DNA from: Serratia ficaria
GTDB lineage: Bacteria; Pseudomonadota; Gammaproteobacteria; Enterobacterales; Enterobacteriaceae
Assembly (NCBI RefSeq): GCF_900187015.1
Contig: NZ_LT906479.1
Coordinates: 1,364,001-1,428,000 of the forward strand
DNA: 64,000 bases
Reading direction: 5' to 3'
A program made the translations under genes and the position numbers. The notes under the pieces are model-generated. The model was not told the DNA's origin. It saw only the letters and a program-made list of their open reading frames with translations, and made no database searches. Below, piece by piece: positions 9,571 through 18,752 of the stretch (position 1 is the stretch's first letter; every line of letters starts with the position of its first letter).

Positions 9571-11259
9571 TTAGTTGGCCAGCCAAAGCTGCAGGTGCTC
9601 GGCCACCGGTCCCAGCGCCAGCGCCGGTACGAAGGTTAATGCGCCCACCAGCAGCACGGTGCCGATCAGCAGGCCGATAAACAGCGGTCCGTAGGTCGGC
9701 AGGGTGCCGTTGCCGGCCGGCTGGCGTTTCTTGGCGCTCAGCGAACCGGCGATCGCCAGCACCGGCAGGATCACGCCGAAGCGGCCGACGAACATGGCGC
9801 AGGCCAGCAGCAGGTTGTAGAACGGCGTATTGACGCTCAAACCGGCGAAGGCGCTGCCGTTGTTGTTGGCGGCGGAGGAGAGGGCATACAGCACTTCGCT
9901 GAAGCCGTGGGCGCCGGGGTTGAGGATGCCGGCCCGGCCCGCGTCGGTGGCGATGGCCAGCGCGCTGCCCAACAGCACCAGCGTCGGCGTGACCAGGATC
10001 GCCAGCGCGGTCATCTTCATGTCGTAGACGTCGATTTTCTTGCCCAGGTATTCCGGGGTGCGGCCGATCATCAGGCCGGCGATAAACACCGTCAGCAGCA
10101 CGAACAGCAGCATGCCGTACAGGCCGGAGCCGACGCCGCCGAACACCACTTCGCCGATCTGCATCAACCACATCGGCACCATGCCGCCCAGCGCGGTGAA
10201 GGAATCGTGCATGGCGTTGACCGCGCCGCAGGAGGCGGCGGTGGTGACCACCGAGAACAGGCCGGTGGCGAGAATGCCGAAGCGCGATTCCTTGCCTTCC
10301 ATATTGATGTTGCCGGCGCCGCCCAGCGTGCTAAGGTGCGGGTTGCCCGCCAGCTCGGCGTACATCACCACCACCACCGCCACCACGAAGATCAGCGCCA
10401 TCGCCCAGATCAGCGCATGGCCCTGGCGGTTTTCGCCGGCGACCTGACCGAAGGAAAAGCACAGCGCGCAGGGGATCAGGAAGATCGCCAGCATCTGCAC
10501 GAAGTTGGTCAGCACGGTCGGGTTTTCGAAGGGATGCGCCGAGTTGGCGCCGAAGAAGCCGCCGCCGTTGGTGCCGAGCATCTTGATAGCTTCCTGCGAA
10601 GCCACCGGCCCCATCGGCAGCGTCTGTTGCGCGCCTTCCAGCGTGCTGACATGCAGATAGGGCAGGAAGTTTTGCAGCGTGCCCTGGCTGACGAAGAACA
10701 GCGCGATCGGCAAGGAGATCGGCAGCAGCACGTACAGCGTCACGCGGAAGATGTCGACCCAGGCGTTGCCGATGGTGGCGCTGGAGCGGCGGGTAAAGGC
10801 GCGGATCAGCGCAAAGGCCACGGCGATGCCGGTGGCGGCGGACAGGAAGTTCTGCACCGCCAGCCCGGCCATTTGGCTGAGGTAGCTGAGGGCGCTTTCA
10901 CCGCTGTAGGCCTGCCAGTTGGTGTTGGTGACGAAGCTGACCGCGGTATTGAACGCCAGATCCCAGGACAGCCCCGGGAAGCCTTGCGGGTTGAGCGGCA
11001 GCGAACCCTGCGCCATCAACAGCGCAAACAACAACGCCAGGCCGAGCAGGTTGAAGCACAGGATCGCCAGCGCGTATTGCCGCCAGTTCATTTCGGCGGC
11101 GTCATTGCCGCAGCAACGCCATACGCCGGCCTCCAGGCGCCGCAGCGCCGGCAGCGGTTCGCCTTCGATCAGGCGCGCCAGAAAACCGCCCAGCGGCCGG
11201 GCCAGCAGCAGAAGCACCAGCAGGAAGCTGGCGATCAGTAAAAAGGCTGAAGCCGCCAT
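9571..11259 (-). CDS. kdpA: KdpA, potassium-binding channel subunit
   Basis: KdpA is the polytopic subunit that selects and binds potassium in the KdpFABC pump. From ATG 11259 the protein has 562 residues (E. coli 557) and begins [24 protein letters not shown], matching the family start. The open frame runs further upstream to 11463, but that part covers kdpF in another frame and the kdp promoter, so it is not used. About ten membrane helices are visible. The four P-loop-like selectivity segments include [32 protein letters not shown] and the late [13 protein letters not shown]. The start overlaps the kdpF stop by one base (TGATG), indicating translational coupling. Confidence 0.96.
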   Translation of the reverse strand: MAASAFLLIASFLLVLLLLARPLGGFLARLIEGEPLPALRRLEAGVWRCCGNDAAEMNWRQYALAILCFNLLGLALLFALLMAQGSLPLNPQGFPGLSWDLAFNTAVSFVTNTNWQAYSGESALSYLSQMAGLAVQNFLSAATGIAVAFALIRAFTRRSSATIGNAWVDIFRVTLYVLLPISLPIALFFVSQGTLQNFLPYLHVSTLEGAQQTLPMGPVASQEAIKMLGTNGGGFFGANSAHPFENPTVLTNFVQMLAIFLIPCALCFSFGQVAGENRQGHALIWAMALIFVVAVVVVMYAELAGNPHLSTLGGAGNINMEGKESRFGILATGLFSVVTTAASCGAVNAMHDSFTALGGMVPMWLMQIGEVVFGGVGSGLYGMLLFVLLTVFIAGLMIGRTPEYLGKKIDVYDMKMTALAILVTPTLVLLGSALAIATDAGRAGILNPGAHGFSEVLYALSSAANNNGSAFAGLSVNTPFYNLLLACAMFVGRFGVILPVLAIAGSLSAKKRQPAGNGTLPTYGPLFIGLLIGTVLLVGALTFVPALALGPVAEHLQLWLAN

Positions 11260-11348
11260 CAGAAGTCCTCCGCATTGAACAGGGCGTAAACCAGATAGCC
11301 CAACAGCAGCAGAACCAACAGCGCACCACCAATAACGCTGAAACTCAC
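11259..11348 (-). CDS. kdpF: KdpF, small membrane subunit of the Kdp pump
   Basis: A 29-codon gene starts with GTG at 11348 and encodes a single hydrophobic helix. It begins [17 protein letters not shown] and ends YALFNAEDF, which closely matches the 29-residue KdpF of E. coli. KdpF stabilises the KdpABC complex in the membrane. A strong ribosome site, GGAGG, lies 6 bases before the GTG. The stop codon overlaps the kdpA start. The gene is the first of the operon and lies directly downstream of the kdp promoter. Confidence 0.92.
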   Translation of the reverse strand: MSFSVIGGALLVLLLLGYLVYALFNAEDF

Positions 11349-11423
11349 GGGACACCTCCAGAGGTGTTGTTTTTGATAGGGGCAGTGTAGGGAGGGCGGT
11401 AGAAAGAAGATGAAAAAATAGCG
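11349..11423 (-). promoter_or_regulatory. Core promoter and leader region of kdpFABC
   Basis: This 75-base stretch lies between the KdpE box and the kdpF start, where the promoter must be. On the minus strand a TACACT at about 11381-11386 could be the -10 element; no good -35 is visible, as expected for an activator-dependent promoter. The exact start point cannot be fixed from sequence alone. Confidence 0.5.
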
Positions 11424-11452
11424 CGGGCGGGTGTAAAAAAAGTATAAAAATG
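11424..11452 (-). promoter_or_regulatory. KdpE-binding box upstream of kdpF
   Basis: Read on the minus strand, this is a T-rich block followed by a C-rich block (CATTTTTATAC, TTTTTTTACACCCGCCCG). It is nearly identical to the footprinted KdpE site in front of E. coli kdpF. It lies about 75-105 bases upstream of the kdpF start codon. Conservation here, with intact kdpDE, supports potassium-regulated expression. Confidence 0.88.
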
Positions 11453-11459
11453 GCTGAAA

Positions 11460-11804
11460 TCACTGCAAAAAATGGCGTTTTTACCCGCCATGATGGCCCC
11501 GTTGGCGCGTTTCAGCCCGGGGGAAAACGCGCGGTGGGCAGCCGCAACGGCCGCCGGGGGTAAAAAGCGCATAAATAGCCACAATGTAACCAATGTTTAG
11601 TTAATAATTAACCTTGGTGTAACAAAATTACGGATTGGCGAAAATATTTGCGCTTTTTTGCGCCTTTTAGTGGTCGGATGAGTAGTAAACTTTCAGCAAG
11701 TGCGCTAAAATTTTGTCCAGTTACCAAATCATCGATTGTTCGTTTATGCGCCAGCGCCGTTTCCCCTGACAAATCAACGGCCGGGCGTTTTTAAGGAGGT
11801 TCGC
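11460..11804. other. Intergenic region between the kdp promoter and ybfA
   Basis: This stretch separates divergent kdp and ybfA. The left part (to about 11580) is GC-rich and shows no motif I recognise. The right part (11580-11740) is AT-rich, including TTTAGTTAATAATTAACC near 11597-11614, and probably contains the ybfA promoter. An imperfect resemblance to a PhoP box there was not strong enough to call. No small gene with a ribosome site was found. Confidence 0.6.
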
Positions 11805-12011
11805 ATGTCTACATACCACGCTTATTCATTGCATCGGATTCTCCTGCGCCGCAGCGCAGTGATCCTGGCAGGCATTCTGGCGTTACCGGTGATGCTGTTC
11901 CGCAGCGACCGGGCGCGTTTCTACAGCTATTTGCACCGCGTCTGGTCAAAAACCAGCGATAAGCCGGTCTGGCTGCAGCAGGCGGAACTGGCGGCCTGCG
12001 ATTTCTATTGA
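11805..12011 (+). CDS. ybfA: YbfA family small membrane-associated protein
   Basis: This 68-residue protein ends in a block, from [20 protein letters not shown] to the last residues DFY, that is nearly identical to E. coli YbfA (also 68 residues). One membrane helix lies at about residues 15-32 ([16 protein letters not shown]), followed by a basic cytoplasmic tail. The function of YbfA is not established. The start is fixed by a very strong ribosome site, AAGGAGGT, at 11793-11800. The gene stands alone downstream of the kdp promoter region, its usual neighbour, and ends at a clear terminator. Confidence 0.92.
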   Translation: MSTYHAYSLHRILLRRSAVILAGILALPVMLFRSDRARFYSYLHRVWSKTSDKPVWLQQAELAACDFY

Positions 12012-12030
12012 TCGCCAACGCCGGCCCCTG

Positions 12031-12059
12031 AAAACCCTCGCTTCGGCGGGGGTTTTTTT
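12031..12059 (+). terminator. Rho-independent terminator after ybfA
   Basis: AAAACCCTCGC pairs with GCGGGGGTTTT around a TTCG tetraloop and is followed by further T residues. It starts 20 bases after the ybfA stop. This is a textbook intrinsic terminator. Confidence 0.92.
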
Positions 12060-12157
12060 ATGCCTGTGCGCCGCGCGTAGCCGGTGTTAAGGTCGTATTC
12101 ACTCAGCCTTTCTTCTACACTTTTATCCTCTTTCACTACAGCGGGAGAACGGCATGC

Positions 12158-12259
12158 ACAAACTACCCGGACCGCTATCTGGCCGAACAGCGCTACTTCG
12201 AACCCTATCCGGAGGCGCTGCGTCTGCATACGGCCATTGATCGACAAGGAGTTTTATGA
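12158..12259 (+). pseudogene. ybgA: Remnant of ybgA (last ~32 codons) fused to the phrB start
   Basis: In the frame ending at TGA 12257-12259, the translation from 12161 reads NYPDRYLAEQRYFEPYPEAL and ends IDRQGVL. This matches the C-terminus of E. coli YbgA (DUF1722), which ends in LYPDAWLSGQRYFELWP and then GVL. Upstream of about 12158 the frame stays open but no longer resembles YbgA, and it has no plausible start codon. The remnant ends in the same ATGA overlap with phrB that occurs in E. coli, so most of ybgA appears deleted while the junction with phrB was kept. Confidence 0.75.
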
Positions 12260-13683
12260 CCACGCATCTGGTCTGGCTGCGCAACGATCTGCGCATTACC
12301 GATAACCAGGCGCTGCACGCCGCCTGCGGCGATCCCTCCGCCCGGGTGCTGGCGGTGTTTATCGCCACGCCGCAGCAGTGGCGGCGGCACGGCATGGCGC
12401 CGCGCCAGGCGGCGCTGATCTACGCCAGCCTGCGGCAGCTGCAGCTGGCGCTGGCGCAAAAGGGCATTCCGCTGCACTGCCATCAGTGCGATGACTTCAC
12501 CGCCGCTGTCGACTGGCTGGCGGACTACTGCGAACGGCGGCAGGTGGACGCGCTATTTTACAACCGGCAGTACGAGCTCAATGAGCGGCGGCGCGACCAG
12601 CTGTTGGCGCAACGCCTGGCCGGCCGGGTGGCGTGCCGGAGCTTCGACGACGGCCTGCTGTTGCCGCCGGGCAGCGTGCTCACCGGCGGCGGCGAGATGT
12701 ATAAGGTCTATACGCCGTTTCGCAACGCCTTTATCCGCCGGCTGACCGAGTCTGACCTGCGCTGCCTGCCGGCGCCCAAGCCGCGCGGGGAGGCGCTGCC
12801 GCCGCCGGAGGCGCCCGAAGCGTTCGACTACCCGGCCGCCGAGACGGGGGCGGATTTCCCCGCCGGCGAAGAGGCGGCGCTGCAGCGGCTGCGCGCTTTC
12901 TGCCGCGAGCAGGTGCAGGATTATCTTCGGCAGCGCGACCTGCCGGCCCTGGCCGGCACCAGCAGCCTGTCGCCCTATCTGGCGATTGGTGCGCTGTCGC
13001 CGCGCCAATGTTTTAACCGGCTGCGCGCCGAACATCCGTCGGTATTGGCGGCACCGGAAAGCGGCGCTTTCGGCTGGCTGAATGAGCTGATCTGGCGTGA
13101 GTTTTATCGGCATTTGATGGTGGCCTATCCTGCATTATGCCGGCACCGTCCCTTTATCGACTGGACGGATAAGGTACGCTGGCGCCAGGACGACGCCATG
13201 CTGCAGGCGTGGCAGCGCGGGCAAACCGGTTATCCGATCGTCGACGCCGCCATGCGCCAGCTGAACGAAACCGGCTGGATGCACAACAGGTTGCGGATGA
13301 TCAGCGCCAGCTTTCTGGTGAAGGATCTGCTGATCGACTGGCGCGCCGGCGAGCGTTATTTCATGTCGCAACTGCTCGACGGCGATTTGGCGGCCAATAA
13401 CGGCGGCTGGCAGTGGGCGGCCTCTACCGGCACCGACGCCGCACCCTATTTCCGCATCTTTAACCCGACCACGCAGGGCGAACGTTTTGATCCGCAAGGC
13501 ACTTTTATCCGTAAATGGTTGCCTGAACTGGCGGCGGTGCCGGACAATGATATTCATCACCCCCAACGCTGGGCGGAAAAACAGCGGCTAACTCTGGAGT
13601 ATCCGTTGCCAATCGTCGACCACAAGCAGGCCAGGCTGGATACGCTGGCGGCTTTTGAAGCGGCGAAGAGCGGGGGATTTTGA
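12256..13683 (+). CDS. phrB: Deoxyribodipyrimidine photolyase
   Basis: PhrB repairs cyclobutane pyrimidine dimers using light, with FAD and an antenna cofactor (methenyltetrahydrofolate in class I enzymes). The product has 475 residues (E. coli 472). The N-terminal photolyase alpha/beta domain spans about residues 1-130 (TTHLVWLRNDLRITDNQAL). The FAD-binding helical domain follows, with WREFYRHLM, MRQLNETGWMHNRLRM, and the signature NNGGWQWAASTGTDAAPYFR and IFNP near residue 380. The start has AAGGAG 6 bases upstream and overlaps the end of the ybgA remnant. A phosphodiesterase gene follows after 22 bases on the same strand. Confidence 0.96.
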   Translation: MTTHLVWLRNDLRITDNQALHAACGDPSARVLAVFIATPQQWRRHGMAPRQAALIYASLRQLQLALAQKGIPLHCHQCDDFTAAVDWLADYCERRQVDALFYNRQYELNERRRDQLLAQRLAGRVACRSFDDGLLLPPGSVLTGGGEMYKVYTPFRNAFIRRLTESDLRCLPAPKPRGEALPPPEAPEAFDYPAAETGADFPAGEEAALQRLRAFCREQVQDYLRQRDLPALAGTSSLSPYLAIGALSPRQCFNRLRAEHPSVLAAPESGAFGWLNELIWREFYRHLMVAYPALCRHRPFIDWTDKVRWRQDDAMLQAWQRGQTGYPIVDAAMRQLNETGWMHNRLRMISASFLVKDLLIDWRAGERYFMSQLLDGDLAANNGGWQWAASTGTDAAPYFRIFNPTTQGERFDPQGTFIRKWLPELAAVPDNDIHHPQRWAEKQRLTLEYPLPIVDHKQARLDTLAAFEAAKSGGF

Positions 13684-13705
13684 GGCAACTGCAAGGAGCG
13701 ACGCA

Positions 13706-14686
13706 ATGATGAAAACGGTGCTGGCCCTGGCCCTCAGCGGCTACTCCGCGCTGGCGATGGCCGGCTTTGAGGTGGTGGCGCTCGGCGTCGACGGCGGCGT
13801 CAGCGACGGCAACCTGACGTCCTATCTGATCCGCAGCGACGGTAAGCCGCAGTACGTGGCGCTGGACGCCGGCTCGTTATTGCCGGGCATCGCCAAAGGG
13901 CTGGAGAAGGGCAGCTTCCCGCAGGTCACCCCCGAGCTGGCCGCGCCTTATACCCCCCAGGGCTACGTGTTTCGCCAGCTGATCGGCGGCTATTTCATCA
14001 GCCATGGGCATCTGGACCACGTGGCGGGGTTGATCATCGGCGCCCCCGAAGACAATAAAAAAACCGTATACGCCCAGGCGGACACCGTACTGACCCTGCG
14101 CAATCATTATTTTAACTGGAAGGCCTGGCCGAACTTCACCGACGCCGGCAACGGCGCACGGCTGGGCACTTATCGGCTGCAGACGGTGCGCCCGTTGCAG
14201 CGCTTTACCCTCGGCGTGACCGGGCTGAGCGGCGTGATGTACCCGCTTAGCCACGATCGCTACCCTTCATCGATGCTGCTGGTGTCCGACAACGCCGGCG
14301 CTTTCGCCTATTTCGGCGATACCGGGCCGGACACGGTGGAGCAGTCGCGCGATCTCGACGCCGCCTGGCGCGCGCTGGGGCCGCTGATCGAGCAGAAAAA
14401 GCTGAAGGGCATGATCATTGAAACCTCGTACCCCAACGGGATCGAGGATAAACATCTGTACGGCCACCTGACCCCGGCCTGGTTGCTGAAAGAGCTGAAG
14501 AACCTGGCGCGATACAGCGGCGGCGAAGGCTCGCTGAAAGATTTGCCGGTGGTGATCGGCCACATCAAGCCCAGCCTGAAACAGGGCGAAGAGGTGCGCG
14601 CCACCATCAAACAGCAGCTGGAGCAGGGCAACGATCTGGGCGTTAAATTCATCCTGATGGAGCAGGGCGACCGCCAGACATTTTGA
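13706..14686 (+). CDS. Periplasmic class II cyclic-nucleotide phosphodiesterase (CpdP-like)
   Basis: The protein has 326 residues from ATG 13706, which is preceded by AAGGAG with 7-base spacing; the frame is open further upstream but overlaps phrB. Residues 1-19 form a signal peptide ending ALAMA. The metallo-beta-lactamase-like core carries HGHLDH with His100, His102, Asp104 and His105. That hexapeptide and the following VAGLII stretch match the class II cAMP phosphodiesterase signature (Vibrio CpdP, yeast PDE1) rather than a lactamase. Further likely ligands are in SHDRYPSSM, FGDTGPD and GHIKPS. It would hydrolyse 3',5'-cyclic nucleotides in the periplasm, perhaps to salvage extracellular cAMP. 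E. coli has no such gene at this locus. Substrate is inferred from family only. Confidence 0.8.
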   Translation: MMKTVLALALSGYSALAMAGFEVVALGVDGGVSDGNLTSYLIRSDGKPQYVALDAGSLLPGIAKGLEKGSFPQVTPELAAPYTPQGYVFRQLIGGYFISHGHLDHVAGLIIGAPEDNKKTVYAQADTVLTLRNHYFNWKAWPNFTDAGNGARLGTYRLQTVRPLQRFTLGVTGLSGVMYPLSHDRYPSSMLLVSDNAGAFAYFGDTGPDTVEQSRDLDAAWRALGPLIEQKKLKGMIIETSYPNGIEDKHLYGHLTPAWLLKELKNLARYSGGEGSLKDLPVVIGHIKPSLKQGEEVRATIKQQLEQGNDLGVKFILMEQGDRQTF

Positions 14687-14704
14687 ATATGAAGAGAGAA
14701 GACT

Positions 14705-15448
14705 ATGCGTAACCTCGATCTGGAAAATCTGATCAACAGCGAGCTGAACGCTTCGGCGTTTCAGGACTATGCGCCCAACGGGCTGCAGGTAGAAGGGCGC
14801 CCGCACGTGCAGCGCATCGTCACCGGCGTCACCGCCTGCCAGGCGTTGCTGGACGCCGCGGTGGAGCATCAGGCCGACGCGATCGTCGTGCATCACGGCT
14901 ACTTCTGGAAAAACGAAGCGCCGGCGGTGCGCGGCATGAAGCGCAACCGGCTGAAAACGCTGCTGACCAACGACATCAACCTGTACGGCTATCATCTGCC
15001 GCTGGATGCGCACCCGGTGCTGGGCAACAATGCGCAGCTGGCGCAGACGCTCGGCATTCGGGTGATTGGCGAGGTGGAGCCGCTGGTGCCGCACGGCGAA
15101 TTCGAGCAGCCGCTGAGCGGCGCGGAACTGCAGCAGCGCCTCGAGCAGCGCCTGGGGCGCAGCGTATTGCACTGCGGCGATAATGCGCCGGCGCATATTC
15201 GCCGGGTGGCCTGGTGCACCGGCGGCGGGCAGGGCTTTATCGACAGCGCGGCGCGTTTCGGCGTTGACGCCTTCATCAGCGGCGAAGTCTCTGAGCAGAC
15301 CATTCACAGCGCCCGGGAAATGGGCGTGCATTTCTTTGCCGCCGGTCACCATGCCACCGAGCGCGGCGGCGTAAAGGCGCTGGGCGAATGGCTGGCGCAG
15401 CAGCACGGTTTTGACGTGACCTTTATCGATATTCCGAACCCCGCCTGA
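14705..15448 (+). CDS. ybgI: YbgI / Nif3-like dinuclear metal-binding protein
   Basis: The 247-residue product is full length for E. coli YbgI (247). Nif3/YbgI proteins form hexameric toroids with a di-metal centre. They are labelled GTP cyclohydrolase I type 2, but their true reaction is unsettled. Metal-ligand motifs are visible: [12 protein letters not shown] in the N-terminal half, [14 protein letters not shown] in the middle and [13 protein letters not shown] near the C-terminus. The gene follows the phosphodiesterase by 18 bases, and pxpB lies downstream, as in E. coli. Confidence 0.93.
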   Translation: MRNLDLENLINSELNASAFQDYAPNGLQVEGRPHVQRIVTGVTACQALLDAAVEHQADAIVVHHGYFWKNEAPAVRGMKRNRLKTLLTNDINLYGYHLPLDAHPVLGNNAQLAQTLGIRVIGEVEPLVPHGEFEQPLSGAELQQRLEQRLGRSVLHCGDNAPAHIRRVAWCTGGGQGFIDSAARFGVDAFISGEVSEQTIHSAREMGVHFFAAGHHATERGGVKALGEWLAQQHGFDVTFIDIPNPA

Positions 15449-15461
15449 TTTTCCGCTCCCG

Positions 15462-15498
15462 GGATCCGGCCGGCGCGTGAGCCGGGCTGGATCCTTTT
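15462..15498 (+). terminator. Possible terminator after ybgI
   Basis: GGATCCGGC (15462-15470) and GCTGGATCC (15486-15494) form an imperfect stem, 8 of 9 bases, and are followed by TTTTAT. It would separate ybgI from pxpB. The long loop makes this a weak call. Confidence 0.4.
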
Positions 15499-15659
15499 AT
15501 CGCTTTAATTCCTTATTTTTTCAATGGTTGCGTTCTATTGACAGCCAGCGGTGCGTCGCGCATAACTGTGTGTCATTGCAAATAAGAAAATCCCCGATGA
15601 ATTTCGAGCGCAGACAGCGACGCTGCCGCTGGAAAGACGGCGGGATAAGGAGAATCAGG

Positions 15660-16316
15660 GTGCAACGAGCGCGATATTACCTGTTGGGCGAACGAGCGGT
15701 AGTGCTTGAGCTGTCGCCGCCGGTGACGCTGCCGAGTCAGCAGCGCATTTGGGCGCTGGCGGAAAAACTGAATCATCATCCCGAGGTGCGGGAAGTGGTG
15801 CCGGGCATGAATAACCTGACGCTGCTGCTGCATACGCCGCAGGCCGATGCCGCAGCGATGCTCGCGCTGTTGCAGCAAGGTTGGGACAGCGAGGAAAGCC
15901 TGGTGCCGGAATCGCGCCAGGTGGACATTCCGGTGGTCTACGGCGGGGAACAGGGCCCCGATCTGGATGAGGTGGCGCGCCATACCGGGCTGACGCCGCG
16001 GCAGGTGGTGGAATGCCACGCTGCGGCGGACTACGTGGTCTACTTTCTCGGCTTCCAGCCCGGCTTCTCCTATCTGGGCGGCATGCCGGAAAAGCTGGCC
16101 ACGCCGCGCCGCGCCGAACCGCGGCTGGCGGTGGCGGCCGGCTCCGTCGGCATCGGCGGCGGCCAGACCGGCATCTATCCGCTGGTCACGCCCGGCGGTT
16201 GGCAGCTGATCGGCCGCACGCCGCTGGCCTTGTTCAATCCGCATGAAATGCCGCCGACGTTGCTGCGCCCGGGCGATAACGTGCGTTTTGTGCCGCAGAA
16301 GGAGGGGGTATGCTGA
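15660..16316 (+). CDS. pxpB: PxpB, 5-oxoprolinase subunit B
   Basis: PxpB with PxpC and PxpA forms the ATP-dependent bacterial 5-oxoprolinase that opens pyroglutamate to glutamate. The start is GTG at 15660, supported by AAGGAG 7 bases upstream. It gives 218 residues, the same length as E. coli PxpB, and both end FVPQKEGVC. The frame is open further upstream without a ribosome site. The allophanate-hydrolase-subunit-1 fold shows [30 protein letters not shown] and a [15 protein letters not shown] loop. The last seven bases overlap pxpC. Confidence 0.94.
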   Translation: MQRARYYLLGERAVVLELSPPVTLPSQQRIWALAEKLNHHPEVREVVPGMNNLTLLLHTPQADAAAMLALLQQGWDSEESLVPESRQVDIPVVYGGEQGPDLDEVARHTGLTPRQVVECHAAADYVVYFLGFQPGFSYLGGMPEKLATPRRAEPRLAVAAGSVGIGGGQTGIYPLVTPGGWQLIGRTPLALFNPHEMPPTLLRPGDNVRFVPQKEGVC

Positions 16317-17242
16317 CTATTCTGCGAGCGGGCATTTACACCACGGTACAGGACCTGGGGCGTGACGGTTTTCGTCGTCTCGGGGTCAGCTCCGGCGGCG
16401 CGCTCGATGCGCCGGCGCTGAAGATTGCCAACCTGCTGGTGGGCAATGCGCCGGACGCCGCCGGGTTGGAAGTGACCCTCGGCCAGTTCAGCGCCGAATT
16501 TAACCGCCCGGGCTGGATCGCGTTGACCGGCGCCGGCTGCGATGCCCAGCTGGACGGCGAGCCGCTGTGGACCGGCTGGCGTTATCCGGTGAAAAAGGGC
16601 CAACGGCTGACGCTGAAAACGCCGAAGCGCGGCATGCGCAGCTATCTGGCGGTGTCCGGCGGCATCGCGGTGCCGGAAATGCTGGGATCGCGCAGTACCG
16701 ATATGAAAGCCGCCTTCGGCGGGTTGGAAGGCCGCAATCTGAAAGACGGCGATCGACTGCCGTTGGGAAAAGAAGGCGCATTGCCGCATCGCCGCTGCGG
16801 GGTGAAACAGCTGTTGTTCAATAACCGCATCCGCGCGCTGCCGGGGCCGGAATACGCCGAATTCAGCGAAGAGGCGCAGGAAAGCTTCTGGCGCACCGCC
16901 TGGCAGCTTAGCCCGCAGAGCAACCGCATGGGCTACCGTCTGCACGGCGGCAATCCGCTGACCCGCACCACCGATCGTGAAATGCTGTCGCACGGCCTGC
17001 TGCCGGGGGCGGTGCAGGTGCCGCACAACGGTCAGCCGATCGTGCTGATGGCCGATGCGCAAACCACCGGCGGTTACCCGCGCATCGCCTGCGTGATCGA
17101 AGCCGATCTCTACCATCTGGCGCAGATCCGCCTTGGCGAGCCGATCCACTTCATTCACTGTTCGCTGGCGGAGGCGCGGCGCGCCAAGGCCGAACAGGAT
17201 CTCTTCATTCAACAGATAGCTTGGGGGTTAGATGATCGTTGA
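16310..17242 (+). CDS. pxpC: PxpC, 5-oxoprolinase subunit C
   Basis: This 310-residue protein has the biotin-dependent-carboxylase-like fold of allophanate hydrolase subunit 2 and partners PxpB in activating 5-oxoproline with ATP. Recognisable segments are the start [20 protein letters not shown], then [41 protein letters not shown] and the late [15 protein letters not shown] motif. Its start overlaps pxpB by 7 bases and its end overlaps pxpA by 11 bases, so the three subunits are translated together. Confidence 0.94.
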   Translation: MLTILRAGIYTTVQDLGRDGFRRLGVSSGGALDAPALKIANLLVGNAPDAAGLEVTLGQFSAEFNRPGWIALTGAGCDAQLDGEPLWTGWRYPVKKGQRLTLKTPKRGMRSYLAVSGGIAVPEMLGSRSTDMKAAFGGLEGRNLKDGDRLPLGKEGALPHRRCGVKQLLFNNRIRALPGPEYAEFSEEAQESFWRTAWQLSPQSNRMGYRLHGGNPLTRTTDREMLSHGLLPGAVQVPHNGQPIVLMADAQTTGGYPRIACVIEADLYHLAQIRLGEPIHFIHCSLAEARRAKAEQDLFIQQIAWGLDDR

Positions 17243-17969
17243 TTTAAACGCCGATCTCGGCGAAGGCTGCGCCAACGACGAAGCGCTGCTGCAGTTGGTC
17301 AGCTCGGCCAATATCGCCTGCGGAGCCCATGCCGGCGATGCGCAAACCATGCGCCAGTCGGTGCGCTGGGCGCTGCAGTACGGCGTGGCGATCGGCGCTC
17401 ACCCGAGTTTTCCGGACCGGGAGAACTTTGGCCGCACCCGCATGCAGCTGCCGCCGGAAACGGTGTATGCGCAGCTGGTGTACCAACTGGGCGCGCTGGC
17501 GGCGATCGCCCGCGCCGAAGGGGGCGTGATGGTGCACGTGAAACCGCACGGCATGCTGTACAACCAGGCGGCGGTCGAACCGGCGCTGGCGGAGGCTATC
17601 GCGCGGGCGGTGAAGGCGGTCGATCCGGCGCTGCGGCTGGTGGGGCTGGCCGGCAGCGAGCTTATTCGCGCCGGACAGCGACAGGGCCTGACGACGCGGC
17701 AGGAAGTGTTCGCCGATCGCGGCTATCAGGCGGACGGCACGCTGGTGCCGCGCGGTTTGCCGGGCGCGTTGATCGAGGACGACGAACAGGCGCTGGCGCA
17801 AACGCTGGAAATGGTGCGCCATCATCGGGTGCGCACCCTGGACGGCACCTGGGCCGCGGTGCAGGCGGAAACCGTCTGCCTGCACGGCGACGGGGCACAT
17901 GCGCTGGAGTACGCGCGGAAACTGCGGGACAGCTTTGTCCAGCAAGGCATCCGCGTCAGCGCCGAGTAA
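17232..17969 (+). CDS. pxpA: PxpA, 5-oxoprolinase subunit A (LamB/YcsF family)
   Basis: PxpA is the subunit that completes ring opening of phosphorylated 5-oxoproline. The product has 245 residues (E. coli 244). Family motifs are clear: [12 protein letters not shown] at the N-terminus, [27 protein letters not shown] and [11 protein letters not shown], followed by [18 protein letters not shown] and a late VCLHGDG. It ends the pxpBCA overlapping trio. A two-gene membrane module and pcp follow, so this locus looks dedicated to pyroglutamate use. Confidence 0.95.
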   Translation: MIVDLNADLGEGCANDEALLQLVSSANIACGAHAGDAQTMRQSVRWALQYGVAIGAHPSFPDRENFGRTRMQLPPETVYAQLVYQLGALAAIARAEGGVMVHVKPHGMLYNQAAVEPALAEAIARAVKAVDPALRLVGLAGSELIRAGQRQGLTTRQEVFADRGYQADGTLVPRGLPGALIEDDEQALAQTLEMVRHHRVRTLDGTWAAVQAETVCLHGDGAHALEYARKLRDSFVQQGIRVSAE

Positions 17970-18020
17970 CGCCATACACGACATCACAATAAAACTATTA
18001 GAAATCATCGAGGGAAGACT

Positions 18021-18752
18021 ATGGAACAGGCCGTCAATCTCTGGCCGCTGATCGGCATCGCCGCTATCGTGCTGGGGTTCGTTTTACGCTTCAACCCGGT
18101 GCTGGTGGTGATCGCCGCCGGCATCATCACCGGTCTGGCGGCGCTGATGCCGCTGGACGTGATCCTGGAAAAGCTCGGCGAGGGCTTTCTCAATACCCGC
18201 AACCTGCCGCTGATCCTGTTGCTGCCGCTGGCGGTGATCGGCCTGCTGGAGCGCCACGGTTTGAAGGAGCGGGCGCAGGCGTGGATCGCTAAAATCAAAA
18301 GCGCCACCGCCGGGCGTTTGCTGATCGTCTACCTGTTCGTGCGCGAAATTACCGCCGCCATGGGGCTGACCAGCCTGGGCGGCCATCCGCAGATGGTGCG
18401 GCCGCTGCTGGCGCCGATGGCGGAAGGGGCGACCGAAAACCGCTACGGCGAGCTGCCGGAGCGCACCCGCCATCGCCTGCGCGCCATGTCGGCCGCGACG
18501 GACAACGTCGGGCTGTTCTTCGGCGAGGATATTTTCGTGGCCTTCGGCGCGATTATCTTCATGCACAACTTTATGCTGGAGTCGGGGGGCATCCAGACCG
18601 AACCGCTGCACATCGCGCTGTGGGGCATCCCCACCGCCATTTTCGCCTTCCTGATCCATTCATTCCGGCTCTACCGCATGGACAAGCAGCTCAGCGCTGA
18701 GCTGGCGCAGCTGAACCAGGCGGCGCTGCAGGCGAAGGGGGACGCGCAATGA
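18021..18752 (+). CDS. DUF969-family membrane protein, candidate pyroglutamate permease subunit
   Basis: The 243-residue protein has about five or six membrane helices, including LWPLIGIAAIVLGFVLRF, PVLVVIAAGIITGLAALMPL and IALWGIPTAIFAFLIHSF. I recognise it as DUF969, usually encoded next to DUF979. The conserved central loop runs REITAAMGLTSLGGHPQMVRP, and SAATDNVGLFFGEDIFVAFG is also conserved. The last four bases overlap the next gene (ATGA), implying a two-part membrane complex. Its place between pxpA and pcp suggests uptake of pyroglutamate or pyroglutamyl peptides. That role is inferred from context; the family has no function that I know of. Confidence 0.8.
   Translation: MEQAVNLWPLIGIAAIVLGFVLRFNPVLVVIAAGIITGLAALMPLDVILEKLGEGFLNTRNLPLILLLPLAVIGLLERHGLKERAQAWIAKIKSATAGRLLIVYLFVREITAAMGLTSLGGHPQMVRPLLAPMAEGATENRYGELPERTRHRLRAMSAATDNVGLFFGEDIFVAFGAIIFMHNFMLESGGIQTEPLHIALWGIPTAIFAFLIHSFRLYRMDKQLSAELAQLNQAALQAKGDAQ

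Noticed and set aside
11260..11463. Longer N-terminus for KdpA, in frame to 11463
   Set aside because: It would run through the KdpE box, promoter and kdpF; the family start [14 protein letters not shown] is at 11259.
11597..11625. PhoP-box-like TGTTTAGTTAA sequence before ybfA
   Set aside because: Only one hexamer half matches the direct-repeat consensus; the second is poor, and the AT-rich context makes chance matches likely.
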